Source: Karalla daura
Taxonomy: Eukaryota; Chordata; Actinopteri; Chaetodontiformes; Leiognathidae
Assembly: GCA_029224185.1 (NCBI GenBank)
Contig: CM055207.1
Span: 11,635,693 to 11,699,692 of the forward strand
DNA: 64,000 bases
Direction of reading: 5' to 3'
The position numbers and the translations under genes are program-made. The notes beneath the pieces were generated by a model. The model did not search any database, had not been told where the DNA came from, and saw only the letters and a program-made list of their open reading frames with translations. Positions 11,414-62,386 of the stretch are shown here, one piece after another (the stretch's first letter is position 1; the number at the start of each line of letters is the position of its first letter).

Positions 11414-11684
11414 GCCCGAGCCATACCTACATCTCAGCAGCAGCAAACTGTCACCCATAAGAGGCTGGGAGAGACTGGGCGCCATTACCTCTCAGTGAGG
11501 CGCCGCCCGCCTGGAGGAGACATTCAGCTCCATCTCTGTGAGATGCCAGCAGCCCCGAGCCGGCCTGGCAGAGAGAGGCAGGCTAATAATAGGAATTAAT
11601 GTCACCAAATGCCACTCAAACCTCAGCACTGCTTCCTGATTAGGAGTCATCACTTGACACAATTGCTTAAGACTGGACGAAATG

Positions 11685-11690
11685 AATAAA
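11685..11690 (+). terminator. StAR poly(A) signal
   Basis: AATAAA 272 bp past the StAR stop, within AATGAATAAAGATC. It is the first canonical signal downstream. Confidence 0.65.
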
Positions 11691-13520
11691 GATCTAAAAA
11701 TGTGCCCTGCCTATTCTTGCTCTAGACTCTAACTTTCTTGCTGTGAGGCCCCAGTGCTATCCCCCAAACCCCATGGAGGTAAAAAAAAAAAAGTACACCT
11801 GAAATGTCATACCTGAAATGTGTTAAGTTAGTGCTGGACTTGTATTTTAGAGCTGCCTTGGTACTATATATCTGCTTCTTATGTCATGTAGGGAGCAGAT
11901 ATACTGCAGTAGGCTACAAGCAGCTTTTTTTTAATGCTGGTATTGAAATATCCTGTTTGGTAGGAAAGCAGACTATTTAAAAGGTCAGATTAAAATCACT
12001 TCCTCTACAATTTCTGATCTTTTAGACTAGCCCATGAATATTTTGTCCTATTAATGGAATGGCCAGAACATCATAGGCAGTGTGTTTTTACATTGATAAG
12101 ACAACACACATGCCATGCCTTGATTCATTTGGAAATTCCATCCATCCGCCATTATCATAAATGTCTGCCACTATCTCCAGTGAAAGCAGGGAATACACCC
12201 TGGAAAGGTCTCCATCTAGATTACACACACCATTCACTTTCACACTCACACCTAGGGACAATTTAGAGTCTCCAATTGTCCAAAACCTTTCTGTTAACTT
12301 ACTTAAATGTTGCTAGTTGTTTTTTCTCTCTCCAGGTTACACAAAACATGTTCCGTGGGTGGGCGGGAAAAAACATCACATTTTAAGTATGAATCACAGT
12401 GATGCCCAGAGTAACAGAACAGAACAGTAACAGAGTGGTCCGGTACAGATGCAGTCTGTACTTTTGAGCTACCTTTGTAGAGCCACTGTACAGTATGTCT
12501 GTTACATTAACACTAGAAGCAGCTCAGGTTTCCACTAATTTTAGATCTGGTCCTCAAATATTTTGCTGTTCAGTTCAACAGACAACGAAGACTAGTTAAA
12601 ATGTAAAATTAACATCACTTTGAGCATTTATGGCCATTTTTATCCTCTAATATTTCTAATATTTAATAATATATATAATATTTCTAATATTAGTCATAGC
12701 AGCATCATGCAAAATTGCCATTCTTTAGACAAAATAATTTAAATCTCCACATGGTCCTACATTCATTTCAAATGTAGTATCAGTAAATGGAGGCAAAAAC
12801 AAAACAAAGGTCCGTGTACTTTCAAATGTGTTTTACTTTGTTCTCCATACCACTTAAAAATTCAATAAATATCAACATTTAAAGCTTTCATTCACGTACG
12901 TATATACAAGAACTATACAATACACATAATGATGTTATGAACTGCAATGCAGGAATGGTGCAACAGTACCACCAACCACAGTCTGTAGACTTACTGCACC
13001 TCCTGTGTTTTCCAACCTCAACACCACTTTCCGTTCGAGTCCTGGTTGTTAATTTTTTTTTTTATCATAACTTGAAATTTACACTATATACATTATTATC
13101 TGAAAAATATATCAGTTACAAAAAAAATAACATAATGAGTTTTTTTTTTCTTTCTTGAATCTCGTTTTTTAAAGCATTTATGTGACTGACTTCCTCAAAG
13201 GCAGACAGAGGGCAGGCTACAGTGGGGTTGGCTTACAGTCATGACGTTTTTTGTTGTTTTTTTTTTTTCTTTTCTTTTCAGTGAGGACGATCACCAGTTT
13301 GCTGGATTTTGGGAACAACAACAACGAGAAAAAGAGCACCGGGGACAGAGGAGCCCATGACTGTGGAGTCTGGAGTGCGCTGCTTGAATAACTACAGCCT
13401 CGACAGGTGTTCTGTTCTTGGATTTCAGCAGATTTACGTAATCTTATTCATGGGACTGTTAAAAACCCATTTAAACCTATATATATTTGCAAGATTCATG
13501 AATTCAAGCAAATGTTACCA
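11691..13520. other. StAR-adamts14 tail-to-tail interval
   Basis: No coding frame supported. It holds one mid-repetitive copy, AT-rich sequence with a TAATATTTCTAATATT-type repeat at 12645-12695, and oligo-T runs near 13052 and 13140. Part may be adamts14 3' UTR. Confidence 0.5.
12130..12290 (+). repeat. fish mid-repetitive element copy
   Basis: Has CCATCCATCCGCCATTATC, GAATACACCCTGGAAAGGTC, TTTCACACTCACACCTAGGG and AATTTAGAGTCTCCAATTG in that order. These are the best-preserved blocks of this element in the window. Confidence 0.75.
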
Positions 13521-13526
13521 TTTATT
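13521..13526 (-). terminator. candidate adamts14 poly(A) signal
   Basis: TTTATT on the plus strand (AATAAA on the minus), about 615 bp past the adamts14 stop codon. Other signals further on are possible. Confidence 0.4.
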
Positions 13527-13532
13527 CATGTA

Positions 13533-13645
13533 ATCTAGAGTCTCCAATCAGCCTAATCATGCATTTTTATGATTGTGGGAGAAAACTGGAGAAGCTGGAG
13601 ACAACATGCAAACTCAACAATGCTGCCCACCGACTTTTCGAGCCA
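13533..13645 (+). repeat. fish mid-repetitive element, 3' part
   Basis: TAGAGTCTCCAATCAGCC followed by TGTGGGAGAAAACTGGAGAA and CATGCAAACTC. It continues where the copy at 12130 stops. Confidence 0.65.
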
Positions 13646-14139
13646 ACTACTTTGCAATACACTAATAAGTATAACTGAACACTAGCAGGGTCTGCAATTG
13701 TTCTGGCAGGACACCAGTCTCCACGGCTGACACATGCGCCTCCAAAACCATGACCTTTGACCTCTCCTCACGAGTTCACAATACAAGTTCAATAGTAGTT
13801 CTAATGCACTTGAAAAAAAAAAACAGGCTTACTCAACTGTACAAAGATAAAAACATGTATGTAGCAATGCAGTCATCACATTTTGAAACACGTCGTGTAG
13901 TCATAGTTTACAGCACCTGACAACTTTTTTTTTTCTCTTCCGTTTCATATTTGAAGCACAGAGGGCAGAGCGACGCTGTGCACAGATCACTTCGGGAGTT
14001 AGATGAGGTAACCATCACTGGTCTGGTTCACTGGCAAGGAAAAAAAAAATGTTTCATGTAAAAAAAAAAAAAAAAAAAGAAAGAAAGAGAGAGAGAATGA
14101 ATTTCTGCAGCGAGTCTATTGGAGGCTGCAGAGAGCTGT

Positions 14140-53649
<39,510 letters not shown>

Positions 53650-54400
53650 AGCGAGGGGCTTCAGTGTGAGAGCTGCCACTTCGGCGATTTGACTTTTCCT
53701 TTCTGTTGCAAACTTTGCGCACAGTCCTTCCTCATGAAGAAGTAAAAGGGGGGAAAAGGCAGAGGAAAAGAGAGGAGAAACGTCCTCAGAGCTGAGCTGC
53801 AGCGGCGGAGCAGCAGCCGGGCACTGCTGAGCGTCTCCCTCTAGACGCCAAAGTGACGGATATTCGCAAGTTGTTGAAATGCACAGAGCAGGACTGCCCC
53901 ATCCATTTAGAGAGCCGAGAGGGGGGACATCTGGGGTGCTGCTGATGACGAAGATTTCAAGAGGTAGCCCAAAGTTTTTTTTCTTTTCTTTTTTTTACCC
54001 TCTCCTTCCTTTTCTTCTTCTTCTTCCTCCTCTTCTTCTACAACCTATTCGCCTCCCTCTGTAGATAACTTGTTTCCAAAAAAAGAAGAAAGAACGAGGG
54101 CAGCGAGCGCAGGTTTACGCACGCCTACGCAGAGCTGGAGGAGAAAGAGTTCAGATAAAGTGTGCAAGAGACAGAGTGTCCCAGTGGTGCAACATCTGCC
54201 GTCCAGTCGTGCGCCATTACGCACCAGTGGTTCTCCACTGCTCCACATGAAGCCACCAGCAGCCAACAGTGGGAGCGCCTTCTCCCCACCAGACGACCAC
54301 ATATTTAGCCCAAGCCCAAACTTCTCTTTTTTAAAAAAAAAACAAAAAAACTTTTTGTTGTTCAGCTCTCACATTAAAAAAGAGGAAAGAATGGAAAGAA
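53650..54400 (-). promoter_or_regulatory. adamts14 5' UTR and promoter region
   Basis: Upstream of the ATG. It contains a moderately GC-rich patch at 53790-53850 (GAGCTGCAGCGGCGGAGCAG) and a long pyrimidine tract on the plus strand at 53966-54045. No clear TATA box was seen and the start of transcription cannot be placed. Confidence 0.5.
53966..54045 (+). repeat. polypyrimidine tract upstream of adamts14
   Basis: About 80 bp of nearly pure T/C with TTCTTCTTCTTCC repeats, 320-400 bp upstream of the adamts14 ATG. The sense strand is GA-rich. Confidence 0.8.
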
Positions 54401-54744
54401 ATAATATATCACCACATCCTCCCCCCTCACAGTTAATATCCATGCTGTAAAACATGGTGTAAGTCTAATTGAGATGCAGACCAATCACTCACATGAAATG
54501 CACTGCATCCATCCACTTTAATCTATTCACATCTAATTGCTGAAGCCTCAATAAAAGTTTTAACTGAGTTAAATAGGCATGTCCGAACCAAAGGAAAAAG
54601 CCCAGAAAAGCTAGCATAACAACGGCTGATGTTAGCGTGTTGCTTGGTTGCTAGGACCACAGGGTGACTTTCTGCCAGAATGAAAACTTCAATTGACAGC
54701 GGGTCACTCAAAACTAAAGTTGCAGTTGCCTTAACCATTCATAC

Positions 54745-54880
54745 ACATTTAGCATGCATCAGGGGCAGTTTGTGGTTCAGTATCTTCCCCAAGGGTACTC
54801 CAACATGAAGGTTGACCATGACCAACCAGCGACCTTCTGATCCGTTGACAACCGCACTTCCCCTGAGCCGCGGTAACCCA
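54745..54880 (-). mobile_element. SINE-like repeat fragment, reversed
   Basis: On the minus strand it reads CGGCTCAGGGGAAGTGCGGT, then GAAGGTCGCTGG and AAGATACTGAACCACAAACT, the same blocks as the element at 47171. Confidence 0.6.
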
Positions 54881-55139
54881 CATATGATAACACATGATGT
54901 TTACATCTGTCCACAAACAAAATATGGAGATAAATCAGGATTTGACAAGTTTCAGTGTACATGTGTGAGGAAAAATCAGGATTTGGAAACATCTTGTAGT
55001 GCATAGACAAAACAGCAACGCTCATACGGTTTAAGACATAGAGTATTAGGGAAACCAGTTGCAGACTGAAGAAATAGCAGATCAAACTAAGTTTAAAGGA
55101 AAACTTAACATTTTGTTTCTCTTAGTCTCACTCATGTGA

Positions 55140-55315
55140 TCATAGTGTTTTGGAGCACAGTGCTGTAGCGTCACAGCAAGAAGAGTTCTCCCCATGTCTT
55201 GTGGGTTCTCTCTGAGTGCTCTGATTTCCCCCAAAAACATGCAAGTTTAGGTCAATCAGAGACTCTGCATGGGCAGAGCTAGGCACCAGCAGACCCCTCT
55301 GACACCGCTGGGTAC
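55140..55315 (-). repeat. fish mid-repetitive element copy, reversed
   Basis: GCTGTAGCGTCACAGCAAGA, GTTCTCCCCATGTCTTGTGG, CCCCCAAAAACATGCAAGTT and GGTACAATGC, in the same order and orientation as the copy at 42780. Confidence 0.65.
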
Positions 55316-57649
55316 AATGCACCGTTTTGTGCCTTTGTAATTGTCCCTTATGTCAATGTTGTGCCTATTTCACGATTATAAAATCCAGTCAAAGTTTTTT
55401 ATTGAGGCCTCAGCCTTTAGATGTGGACAGATTAAAGTGATGTCTGTCAAACTTACAGTCTTCTTTCTTTACTCCAAATTTCCCCTTTGCTCTATTTACT
55501 GGACCTTTTATTGCAGCTCAACATGAAAGCTCATAAGGAGAGAAATTCACACTAAAACACAGTTTAATTTAAAATCTCTCTCCTCAGAGCCAGTAAAGGC
55601 CAGAAACTCTAAAAATGTATGCTCCTTATAGATAGCCTTGACAAAAATGTGAACCTATGTTAAGACAAATAAAGTGTATTTAAGGGCAGAGTTCTGGTGT
55701 GTTGTTAAACATGAAGCCTATCATCATAAGAGCAGATTTAATACCCATTTTCCATGTCTGTTGAGTTCTAGTAAGAAGAGTACTCATTATCCAATTTAAT
55801 GACCTCATGCAATTTGTAGGCAATCTCAAATTTTCATAATCTGGACTAATCCTGCAGATGTCACTGTGAGCATATGTTCCCTTTGTGGAAAAAAAAGGGG
55901 GGAACAAACCTGACACTGTCGTTAGAGGCTTAGGAGGTGTGAGGACTGTAGTACAGTAGATTTCATCAGCAGAGTGACAGCCTGGTAAAAGTTTGGATGA
56001 CTGCTCTAGCAAACAGGCTTTTCTTCTTTTTTTTCCTTTTTTTTGGCTCCAGCTCACCCTGCTGGAGTCCAGACTTTTAGTCAGACATGACCACGCAGAG
56101 ACTGAACCAACAACTCTGGAATCCTTCTCAGAGGAAGAGAGGTGGGGGGTTGGGTTTGAGAGGAGATCTGACTTTCAGGTACTTTTTGAGGAAAAAGGTG
56201 TCTAGACTGGACTTTTCTTTTCCCTCCACTGTTCCTCAAGTGTGTCTGCCCCCCCACCCCCAACCACACTAAACAGTGCCTATAGCCTCCCTCTGTGGTT
56301 AATTAGCCTCATTCTCCCATGATGGTCAATGTGGAGCAGGTGTGGGCTTTTATGCAGTCATCCCCCCAGGGCAGCAATGAGAGGATTAGATGTTGATCCA
56401 GAGTTGCAGAGTTGTACATTAATAAGCGATGGAAACTAAACACACAGCATTAAGAGATGGAAACCATTAACAGCCTTGTAAGAAGTTTTATGCTCTTTTT
56501 CCATCCCTGCTCTTCAGAGGTTTTTTTTTTGCTTCTCCCTTTTTTTTTTGCTTTTTGTTTTTCGTTTGTGTCTAAAAGCCAGGATGACATTCCACAATAT
56601 AGCATAGTATTCAATTAGAAGCCTTGTTTTTTCCCCTTCTGAAATGAATAGCTCCACTCACGGTCTGTGGTTAAGTCCACACACCAGAACAATTTTCTAC
56701 TACAGTGCTCACATTAGAACACTCTGTCCTTCATGCGAGAAAACCAGTCAGAAATGAGATTTATATAAGAAGTATAAACACTTGAAAGTATTGAAACTCA
56801 ATGTTCGCATCTCCCTTGTACCTCGCAGTCAAGTCAAGGCCTGAAATTCCTGTGCGCATAATTCTCGCTTCAAATCAGAATCAGACAGACACATTGTAAT
56901 ATGCTGAACGTTGGTTAGCACAGTCTTTGAGGGTGGAGCTGCAAAGAATCGAGCTTCTTCCCGTGTGTTTTCCAGCCATGGGGAGAAGTTACAGCACAGT
57001 GTGCGGAGCTGTGGATGCCTCAGTGTGTGCTGTAATGTGGTCGGGCCATGCCAGCGTGCTGAGAAAATATGTGACTTTTCATCTCCGAGATGCAGCGAGA
57101 TGCAAAGCAGCTGCTGGTCTGCCCGGCAGCTTGAGGGAAGAGGAGAGCGCTGGCGCTTGCCAAGTTACAAACCAGCGACTCGAAGAAGTTGTTATTATGG
57201 TCCCCTGCCCTGTGTGGCTGCAGGGATTTGGGAAGAAGCGGTTCAGAAAGAGCGCTGAGTTACGACCCAGGGCAGAGTCGATGAGTTTCACTTGACCGTC
57301 CTTAAGAAAATGTGATTAGGCTGTAATGAGTGTGGGAGTCTGCTGTGCAGCTGCTGCAGTACCCCAGCCTTTACCCTGTGTATGTGTGTGTCAGAGGTTT
57401 CACCTTCATTACCGCCACCGCAGAGGTTTATACCTCATGTCCTGTCTGACTCAACAGTTTTCAATTACATTTAGTGGAAATTTAAAGGAGTAGTTTGACG
57501 TTTTCAAGCTAGAGTTGGACGCAAGTCTTGTCCAACAAGTGCTCCAAGTTTAAAACAAAACATAACGTCTGTCCTTGGTTTATCTGATGTCTCGTCTCTT
57601 TTGACAAAACTATTACTCTTCACTGCCAATAAATCAACACGTTCTGTGA

Positions 57650-57960
57650 TGCAACAGATCTATGATTAAGGTCTGGTTAAGGCTGGGCACAAAATCGATT
57701 CGGTTAAGGTCAGGGTTAAGATGGAAAGTTCGTGGTTGGGTTAAACCAAATGCTTTGTTGAGATTAGGGGAACGGTCGTCGTCATGGTTACAACAGTTTG
57801 GAGAGCGGCCGTGGCCACGCTTAAGAACAAACAGCAGCACGCTGATGGAAACAAACAGCTGTCTCTTGTGTTGACGTCCAATGTTTTGTTGACCCGTCCT
57901 TCCACCGCGACCTCCTCCCGTGACATCACCTCACTTCCTCCTCCCTTCACCCTCATTAGC
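57650..57960 (+). repeat. GGTTAAGG-containing dispersed repeat
   Basis: GGTTAAGGCTGGGCACAAAA, GGTTAAGGTCAGGGTTAAG and GTGGTTGGGTTAAACC resemble a repeat often seen in fish genomes. The extent is approximate. Confidence 0.35.
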
Positions 57961-60423
57961 GCAGCCTTTGGTTTGAAAGTAAACAGATGTGGTTGGAGGT
58001 TCTCGCTGAAATGACAAATGCTGTCATTTTTAATCTTGTTTTAGGGCGCGACGTGCTTCACCTTGGAGGCAGCACAGCGGCCTCGCCAAAAGGCCCTTTC
58101 TGAGATGTCACGGAGCTTTCGAACTTGACACGTGGTGTTCTTCAGCAGACGGTGTCCAGTTTTCCCAGCTGCCTTTCAAACCTTTATTACTTACATTATG
58201 ACTGCGCTCACGTGGTACGTATTCCTAAATAATACACAGAACTCCTGGAACGATATCAGTCCAGCACTGGCTCCTCTCTTGGTGTGAAATGAAGCTGCCA
58301 TTGTTGACACCTTGACAAAGCTGCCGAGCAGCATTTTTTTTTTTTCCCCAAGGTTTCCAGACTGCTTAATGCAGCTATCAGACGAAGATGAATATGCTTT
58401 CTTCCATGGATTCCTTAGTTCAAGACAAATATGTCTGTACAGTTACATTGCTCCATTCCTCAGGCCCACTTAATTTGTTGTACACAAAAAAAAACTGAAG
58501 AGATTTTTGCTTGACTTTTTGAAGTCTTTTTCATCACACAAACACAACTAGATTACACTCATTTTAAGACAAACCAGCAGGTTTTTGTAGCCTGAAGCAA
58601 GATTACATAACTCAGTCAACAGAGTGACTTTTTCTTCGGAGCAAGTCACAAGTTCTTCAAGTCACTGAGGGCAAGTTCAACTGAAGCTGCAAGTGTCTGA
58701 AGTCTGAACATTTGATCAGTAAAACTGAACTTTTTATTGTCCTCAGTAGCCTGTGTAATGCAGCTGCGACCGAAGCCCGGTCCATGCTGTTAAGCTTCAT
58801 TTTACTTGAATGCAAGTCAGACAAGAATAAAGACTGACTTATTTTAAGCCTCGTCACGTGACCCCCACAGGCAAGTGAAACTTGCTGGCCATGTAACTGA
58901 AGACTGAGACTTGTAGGTTTTGATTTGCGAATAACTTGCGAATAATGAAAGCAACAAGTTGGAAATATGCGACTGTGGAGACACATTGAGTTCTGCAACA
59001 TCAAGAAACCCTATTCACATGTACATTTGAGTCTATGGCCTTTATATAAATGTGTAGCCTTATTGAGGGCATTAAAAAGACTGTCATCAATGGCTTCAAT
59101 TCAGGACTTTGGTATCTTGTTATAGCTCAAGTCCAAATTAACAAGCCGCCTGGAGTGAGGACCTCTCAATAGCACAATCTTGGTCAATGGATATATATTT
59201 TGAAAAATCCAATAAAGAGCAGTTAAGAGCTCTCTATCAATTAAATCAGTATTTTTTATCCTGCCTGCTGAGACTTTTCATTACCTTGCTCGGTGGAGTG
59301 TAAAACACCAAGTCTATCCGGGATTGTCTGTTATTGCCCATGGTAAATGAAGACCTTCAGGAGTGTTTGCCAGCGCAGGTTTAAGAACATCCCTTCAAAG
59401 ATTTTCATGGTGGTGTCATTATTGATAAATCCTTGTGAGTCTCTGAGGTGTTTGTAATGCTGCCTTTATCCACACAAGAACAATCAAAGGGGACGGCGGC
59501 GCGGCAGAAAACTTGCCTCCTCTCCTGAGCAACTCTCTCATCTGCAGAGGGAAGCTTTTCACATGAAGTTCATTACATCCCCTCTCAGCGCTCACCTCTC
59601 AAAGCCACTCTTTGTCCGCCGTAATCTCGGGATCCTTCAGAACCGCTAGCTTGAGTTTCACATTGGGGAGTATCTCAATGAGTCTGGAAAGGATTTCAAA
59701 GGCGAGGGGCCGCTATATCATCCAAGCATGGTCTTCATGTCCTGGGTTTATCTTGACCCGGAGTCAAGTTGGCCACATGCTGCAACTGAATAGCCCCTCT
59801 CCATATCCCCATGTTGTTTTAACCAATTTGTCCCTGTTGGTAGAGTTGAGAGAAATTTACAATACAGACACCATGCCCGGCAAAAAGAGTCTGTTTGTAT
59901 GTGCGGAACATTTATCTAGTGTAACACCCAGGTGCGGCCAGCTGTCTCCAACAAAAGAGGGATGAAGCAGATAAACTGACATGATGTAGGGAGGAAACAA
60001 GTGTAACAAACTATAAAAGGCGCATTTCGATCGGGCCACTTGGTTTCCATTTACAATAATCCAGGATAGGCTGCAGCGTGATAAAATCCTAACAACTTCC
60101 GTACTCCCAAAGATAAGCCTGCTATGCACTTACAAGACGGGAAGTGATCTGGGATATCAGTCTTTCAAAGCGGGCCAGCAGAGCCAAGTGAGCTTCACTG
60201 ATGTGCCGGCCGGTGGCTTTTAATCCCCCACACAGCCCTCTTTTCTTGAGAGTGACCATATTTTTTTTTAATTAAGACCTTACCTGTCCACATCAAAGGG
60301 ACCTCAGATTAGTCTTTTGATCTGTCTAAGCTCCTTATTACTGTATATGGAATATGTTAAGATGTCAGCCAAACAATGGATCATCTGTTTTGTGTAAATG
60401 TAGGCTCCTCCGTGCTCATAACC

Positions 60424-60444
60424 TGCTCTGCTCTGCTCTGCTCT
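60424..60444 (+). repeat. (CTCTG)n short pentanucleotide repeat
   Basis: Four CTCTG units in CTGCTCTGCTCTGCTCTG. Confidence 0.8.
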
Positions 60445-60746
60445 GCGAGGCTGGCGCTGACACAAGACAAAGAGGCCGTCCGGATATACGAGCGGAGTCT
60501 TAGCGGTGCGTATCTAGAGCAAAAGATGATGCCGAGATAAGGAGGGCAAAAGACAGGAAGCCGAGGAGGGAAGAGACAATTATTTGGCTCCAATACACAG
60601 CATTGTATTATTGGAAATCCTCCCTTGCTTTTAGATCCAAATCCTTCACGCAGATGGATTGGTTTTACTTTTTTTCTCCTCCACCGAGAAGCCAACAATG
60701 AAACGATACCAAAAGCAGACACAGGCTGTGAAATCTATTTGAATTA

Positions 60747-60752
60747 TTTATT
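60747..60752 (-). terminator. distal candidate pald1 poly(A) signal
   Basis: TTTATT on the plus strand, AATAAA on the minus, 1.48 kb past the pald1 stop. It would give a long 3' UTR. Confidence 0.35.
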
Positions 60753-62189
60753 TTAGGCCCCCCAAAAAAAGAGATTGACCATCACATATAGTGACTAAAG
60801 GGTATTGCATTGCCTCTATGAGGAGTGACTGTTTGAAAATAAACATTAAATTAAAAGCACAGCTAATTTATAGGGTGTTAATACAAATCTATATGTATAG
60901 TCTTCTGAGTCCCGTTGTGATTGATTCTCTAGCACACATGCACACACGATTCATCACATCTTTCTGGCCAGTTATTCTCAATCAATTATCTACAGTGCAG
61001 ATAAAGGGGGGAAAAAAATCAAACAGTGATGACAGGCATCTGGACGAAGGGTTTTACTGGCTTATCTTTCTGGTTTTAAGGCAGGATTCAAGGTATTTAA
61101 AGCAAGGTTTGAGCTACAAGTTACATTACAGCTAAAGACATTAATGAACAAAATGGTCAAAGGAAACATAGGTTAGGGATTTAAAACAAATGCTGTACAG
61201 TAAAAAAAAATATTCCGGCAATGTAGGCACGACAGGCAGCAACGCCAACCAACATGAGCTGCACCTCTTACAGAGCGGGTTCACCTTCATCAGCCAATAC
61301 AAAAATGTTGGATTTTTTTTCAATAAATGTTAAACCGAGGATTTCAATAAATTACCGAAAATAATGTCACTTGATGAATGAGGTGTTGGCAGTTCTATGG
61401 TAGGTAATGTAGAAGAATATAAGAAGATGACAACTCCCGTTGGTCATACCACATAAAGGCAATGATCTTACAATGACATTAGAAAGAATACACAGAATCA
61501 AACTGGCATAAAAAAGACAACATACTATACTACGCTGTACCTGTGTCATGGCACATAAAAGCAAGAATTTAAAAAAAAGAAAGGTACAACAGATTAATGT
61601 GGTGATACTGTGGCAAAAGAAACTCTCGAACATTGCTTAAAATCATCCTCTGACCAGCTTCAGAAACATGAACACTTAAATAACATAGGCCTTCATATGT
61701 ACACAGGAAACAAAAAAACAAAAGAAAGTCATAAATTCGCAGCCACTGATAGCAGCTGTGCTGGTAGTAAGTAATGGACTGAAAGAAAAATATCACATCA
61801 CACATCAGCAAACAGTTATTTGCTAAATTGTCAGACGACAACACAGTGAAATTGGCGTCTCTGCTCTGAATCAACACTTTGTTTTCATCTTCCTCCTACG
61901 GAGGTTTTCAAATTGTGTTCTCATCTTCAAAGGGTGTGAGTTCATCAACAAACAAGAGCCTGATTTGAAAAATGTACATTTGTTATTGAAATTGTGTTCT
62001 ACCGATGACTGAAAAAAAAAAACGAAACAAAGGCACAAATATCGACTTCTATTACAAGTTGCAAGTAATCGCTGTGACTCAGGATTGAGGAGGAGAGAGG
62101 GGGGGGGGATTAAGCAGTAACATAATGGATGGGGTGAAGGTAAGCATTACACAGGGCTAAATATTAATACAATGTTAAGGTTAATGTCT

Positions 62190-62195
62190 TTTATT
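62190..62195 (-). terminator. proximal candidate pald1 poly(A) signal
   Basis: AATAAA on the minus strand only about 40 bp past the stop codon, so perhaps too close for main use. Confidence 0.3.
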
Positions 62196-62236
62196 TTGAA
62201 AAGCACAGTACTGTCGCCTTCACAGCTATCCTCCTC

Positions 62237-62386
62237 TCAGATGAACTCCCCTCGGAAAGGAAGTGACTGAACGCTGTGCTGCTGCCAGCGGCAGCGCAGC
62301 CGGGCCAGCGGCGAGTCCCTCGGGTTCTCGAACTCGGAGAAGCCCAGCTGGTTGAGGATGTCATAAACTCCGGCTCTGGCAGCCAC
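62237..62386 (-). CDS. pald1: pald1 (paladin) last coding exon
   Basis: 150 nt with acceptor TTTCTGTGGTAG, encoding VAARAGVYDILNQLGFSEFE, PLARLRCRWQQHSV and QSLPFRGEFI, then TGA (62239-62237). It aligns with the human paladin end as I remember it (VASKAGIYEILNELGFPELE, FSRLRYRWQEQS). Paladin is a phosphatase-domain-like protein linked to endothelial and phosphoinositide signalling. The phosphatase-like domains lie in exons outside the window. It is upstream of adamts14 on the same strand, as in human, which supports the call. Confidence 0.85.
   Translation of the reverse strand: MAARAGVYDILNQLGFSEFENPRDSPLARLRCRWQQHSVQSLPFRGEFI

Larger units (their letters stand above)
54401..60740. other. 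adamts14-pald1 intergenic interval, no gene seen
   Basis: Frames of up to 126 codons lack splice or family support. It holds repeat fragments at 54745, 55140 and 57650, A/T runs at 56520 and 58334, and a (CTCTG)n run at 60424-60444. No perforin-like exon was recognised. Confidence 0.55.

Noticed and set aside
53677..53679. An apparent earlier start for adamts14, ten codons upstream
   Set aside because: The codon is GTG, not ATG. The in-frame ATG at 53649 has a strong context and gives a normal signal peptide.
56911..57295. Two overlapping frames of about 120 codons
   Set aside because: Overlap in different frames without family match or splice signals; chance in a GC-richer patch.
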